Of a stretch of DNA of 5,522 nt, positions 3,768-5,522 are shown piece after piece. The notes below the pieces were generated by a model that saw only the letters and a list, made by a program, of their open reading frames with translations, was not told the origin of the DNA and did no database searches. This stretch comes from Paracoccaceae bacterium (GTDB lineage: Bacteria > Pseudomonadota > Alphaproteobacteria > Rhodobacterales > Rhodobacteraceae): positions 1 through 5,522 of the forward strand of contig SKWJ01000199.1 in NCBI GenBank assembly GCA_007128995.1, read 5' to 3'. Within the stretch, counting starts at the first letter, position 1, and every line of letters starts with the position of its first letter. Both the position numbers and the translations under genes were made by a program.

Positions 3768-5522
3768 TTACAGACCCATGCGCGCAAGTTCCAATTCATC
3801 CCAACCACGCAGCCCACGACGGTTTGTACTGTCGCGGCCCAAAAGGTCCACGCAAACCGCATCGACAATATCTCCGGGTTGCGGGAAATAGGTATCTTCC
3901 ATATCTGCCCCCGGAACGATCCAGTTAGGCGTGCCAAGGACTTTCGGCGCAGCGCGCAGAAATGCATGGCCAAAGCGGCCCAGATTGGCGGCAAGTGTCA
4001 TGGCGAAGCTGCCCCGCTCGCAGGCTTCGGTCACGACCAGCAAGTGCCCCGTGCGCCGGATCGAGTCGAGCACGAGATCGTAGCCGAAAGGCACCAGCGT
4101 GCAGGCATCGATCACCTCGGCAGAGATGCCCATTTCGGCCAGATCCTCTGCGGCCGTCAGCGCCGGATAAAGCGCCGGCCCGAGCGTGAGGACGGTCACA
4201 TCGGATCCTGTGCGCCGGATCTGAGGCTGGCCGAACGGCATCGCAAAATGCCCGGTCGGCACACCGTCAGGGGCGAACCATTCGCCGATATCGTAAAGCC
4301 GCTGGCTTTCCAGCATCACCACCGGGTCGTCGCTGGCAAGGGCAGTTGTCATAAGCCCCTTGGCATCATGGGGCGTGGCCGGATAGGCAAGCTTCAGCCC
4401 CGGTACATGCGCCAGCATTGCCGACCAGTCCTGCGAATGCTGCGCCCCGTATTTGTTTCCGATGGACAGGCGCAGCACCACCGGCAAGGACAACTCGCCC
4501 GCCGACATGGCCTGCCATTTGGCCAACTGGTTGAAAACCTCATCCCCCGCGCGGCCCAGAAAGTCGCCATACATCAGCTCGACCAGCGCGCGCCCACCCT
4601 CCAATGCGAAACCGACAGCCGCAGCCACGATAGCAGCCTCGGAAATCGGCGCATTGAACACCCGGTCGCGCGGGAAGATATCCGAAAGCCCCCGATACAC
4701 GCCGAAAGCGCCCCCCCATTCGCGGCATTCCTCGCCCCATGCGGACAGGCGAGGATCATGGCGCAACCGCTCAAAGATCGGCTCGAACAGGGCATCGCGA
4801 TAGGTGATGCAGCGCAGGGGTGAGAGGGGCGTCCCATCTTCTGCCAGACCCTTGCGCGACCGCTTCTGAAGCTGCTTCAGGCGCACATTTTCATCCGGGG
4901 ACTGCAGCGTTGGCGTCTCTCCTTCGGGCAGTGGCGCGCTGCGATGACTGAACATGTAGCGCCCGATCCGCACAGGATCTGCGTGAATATCAACGGGGGG
5001 CGCGATGACCGGGTCTGTTGCCGCGCGCGCCACCGCACGCAACATGTCATCGACGCGCGCGCGCATCTCATCCAGTTCGGCCGGGGCGATCAGTCCCGCC
5101 TGCTGCAACTGATCGGAAAACAGTGCAATCGGGTCATGCGCGGCCCATGCTGCGATTTCCTCGCGGCTGCGATAGGCATTTGCGTCAGTCGTGGAGTGAC
5201 CAGATATGCGGTAACACTCGACATCCAGAAGCGCCGGGCCACGCCCCTCCAGCAAGGCTGCGCGCTTGCGCACCACAGCATCGCGCACCGCCAGAGGGTT
5301 CTGCCCGTCGACAGTTTCGGCAAGAAGGGCCTGCGGATGCAGCCCCGCGCCGATCCGCGACAGCCTGTCCCAGCCCATCGTCTCACCCGATGTCTGCCCG
5401 CCCATGGCATAAAAATTATTGGTGAAGAAAAACAATACTGGCAGTCGCCCGGCTTTATCGCCCCAAAGCCCGTCAAATTGTGCCTGAGTTGCAAAATTCA
5501 GCGCCTCCCAGACAGGGCCACA
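3768..5522 (-). CDS. Fused alpha/beta E1 component of a ThDP-dependent 2-oxo acid / acetoin dehydrogenase (partial, N-terminus missing)
   Basis: 584 codons up to the TAA at 3768-3770; the frame stays open to the window edge, so the first part of the alpha domain is missing. Numbering from the edge, residues 1 to about 190 are E1-alpha. The second half of the thiamine-diphosphate motif is TNNFYAMG (34-41), and YRISGHSTTD (104-113) followed by YRSREEI (117-123) is the conserved phosphorylation-loop region. A charged linker (about 190-236) leads to E1-beta from RCITYRDAL (237). Beta shows PISEAA with the ThDP-activating Glu, ELMYGDF, and GAQHSQDW with the conserved His. Normally alpha and beta are separate subunits of about 330 residues each; here they form one chain. 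The enzyme decarboxylates or cleaves a 2-oxo acid or acetoin-like substrate and passes the acyl group to the lipoyl protein encoded next. EALN (6-9) and NN (35-36) are about 11 residues further apart than in pyruvate dehydrogenase E1-alpha. The substrate cannot be decided from sequence. Confidence 0.9.
   Translation of the reverse strand, partial: CGPVWEALNFATQAQFDGLWGDKAGRLPVLFFFTNNFYAMGGQTSGETMGWDRLSRIGAGLHPQALLAETVDGQNPLAVRDAVVRKRAALLEGRGPALLDVECYRISGHSTTDANAYRSREEIAAWAAHDPIALFSDQLQQAGLIAPAELDEMRARVDDMLRAVARAATDPVIAPPVDIHADPVRIGRYMFSHRSAPLPEGETPTLQSPDENVRLKQLQKRSRKGLAEDGTPLSPLRCITYRDALFEPIFERLRHDPRLSAWGEECREWGGAFGVYRGLSDIFPRDRVFNAPISEAAIVAAAVGFALEGGRALVELMYGDFLGRAGDEVFNQLAKWQAMSAGELSLPVVLRLSIGNKYGAQHSQDWSAMLAHVPGLKLAYPATPHDAKGLMTTALASDDPVVMLESQRLYDIGEWFAPDGVPTGHFAMPFGQPQIRRTGSDVTVLTLGPALYPALTAAEDLAEMGISAEVIDACTLVPFGYDLVLDSIRRTGHLLVVTEACERGSFAMTLAANLGRFGHAFLRAAPKVLGTPNWIVPGADMEDTYFPQPGDIVDAVCVDLLGRDSTNRRGLRGWDELELARMGL

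Noticed and set aside
3879..4823. 314-codon + strand open frame
   Set aside because: It is antisense to the E1-beta domain and arises from high G+C; no motifs are seen.
3768..5435. Start of the E1 gene at the TTG at 5433-5435
   Set aside because: The same frame continues without a stop to the window edge and the upstream codons encode conserved E1-alpha sequence (EALN and following), so the gene is cut by the edge and this codon is an internal Leu.
1..5522. CRISPR arrays, tRNA genes, insertion sequences or direct repeats
   Set aside because: Reading both strands showed no regularly spaced repeats, no cloverleaf-like segment, no transposase motif and no terminal inverted repeats.

Overview
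The window looks like chromosomal DNA of an alphaproteobacterium, most likely of the Rhodobacteraceae type. This rests on high G+C with strong third-position G/C bias, tightly packed operons with ATGA overlaps, and the style of the proteins. No rRNA or other taxonomic marker is present, so the assignment is an inference.

Left part (1-937): the window opens with the last 36 codons of a + strand gene matching the C-terminus of glucose-1-phosphate thymidylyltransferase (RfbA/RmlA, dTDP-sugar synthesis). Facing it on the - strand, 29 bp away, is a complete 264-residue PAPS-dependent sulfotransferase-family gene. Together they suggest the edge of a surface-polysaccharide region. The sulfotransferase gene is visibly less G+C-rich than the operon to its right.

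Middle (938-1339): about 400 bp with no convincing gene. It must hold the 3' end of the right-hand operon and the leader of the sulfotransferase gene. I see three short GC hairpins but no classical U-tract terminator and no clear promoter.

Right part (1340-5522): a compact - strand operon, read from right to left. Its order is: a fused alpha/beta E1 component of a thiamine-diphosphate 2-oxo acid (acetoin-type) dehydrogenase, cut by the window edge; a free-standing 77-residue lipoyl domain; an AcoC-like alpha/beta hydrolase; a SorC-family sugar-binding regulator; and an RbsD/FucU-family sugar mutarotase. Junctions are 26 bp, ATGA overlap, ATGA overlap and 1 bp, so the five genes are almost certainly co-transcribed and partly translationally coupled.

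The likely logic is as follows. The regulator senses a (phospho)sugar-like effector. The mutarotase interconverts sugar anomers. The E1 protein decarboxylates or cleaves a keto compound and loads the acyl group onto the small lipoyl protein. The hydrolase-fold protein stands where acetoin systems carry their lipoyl-hydrolase E2-like subunit. No E2 acyltransferase catalytic domain and no E3 (dihydrolipoamide dehydrogenase) is encoded in the window. The substrate is unknown; the combination with FucU and SorC points towards a sugar-derived compound rather than plain acetoin. This is the part of the window most worth following up.
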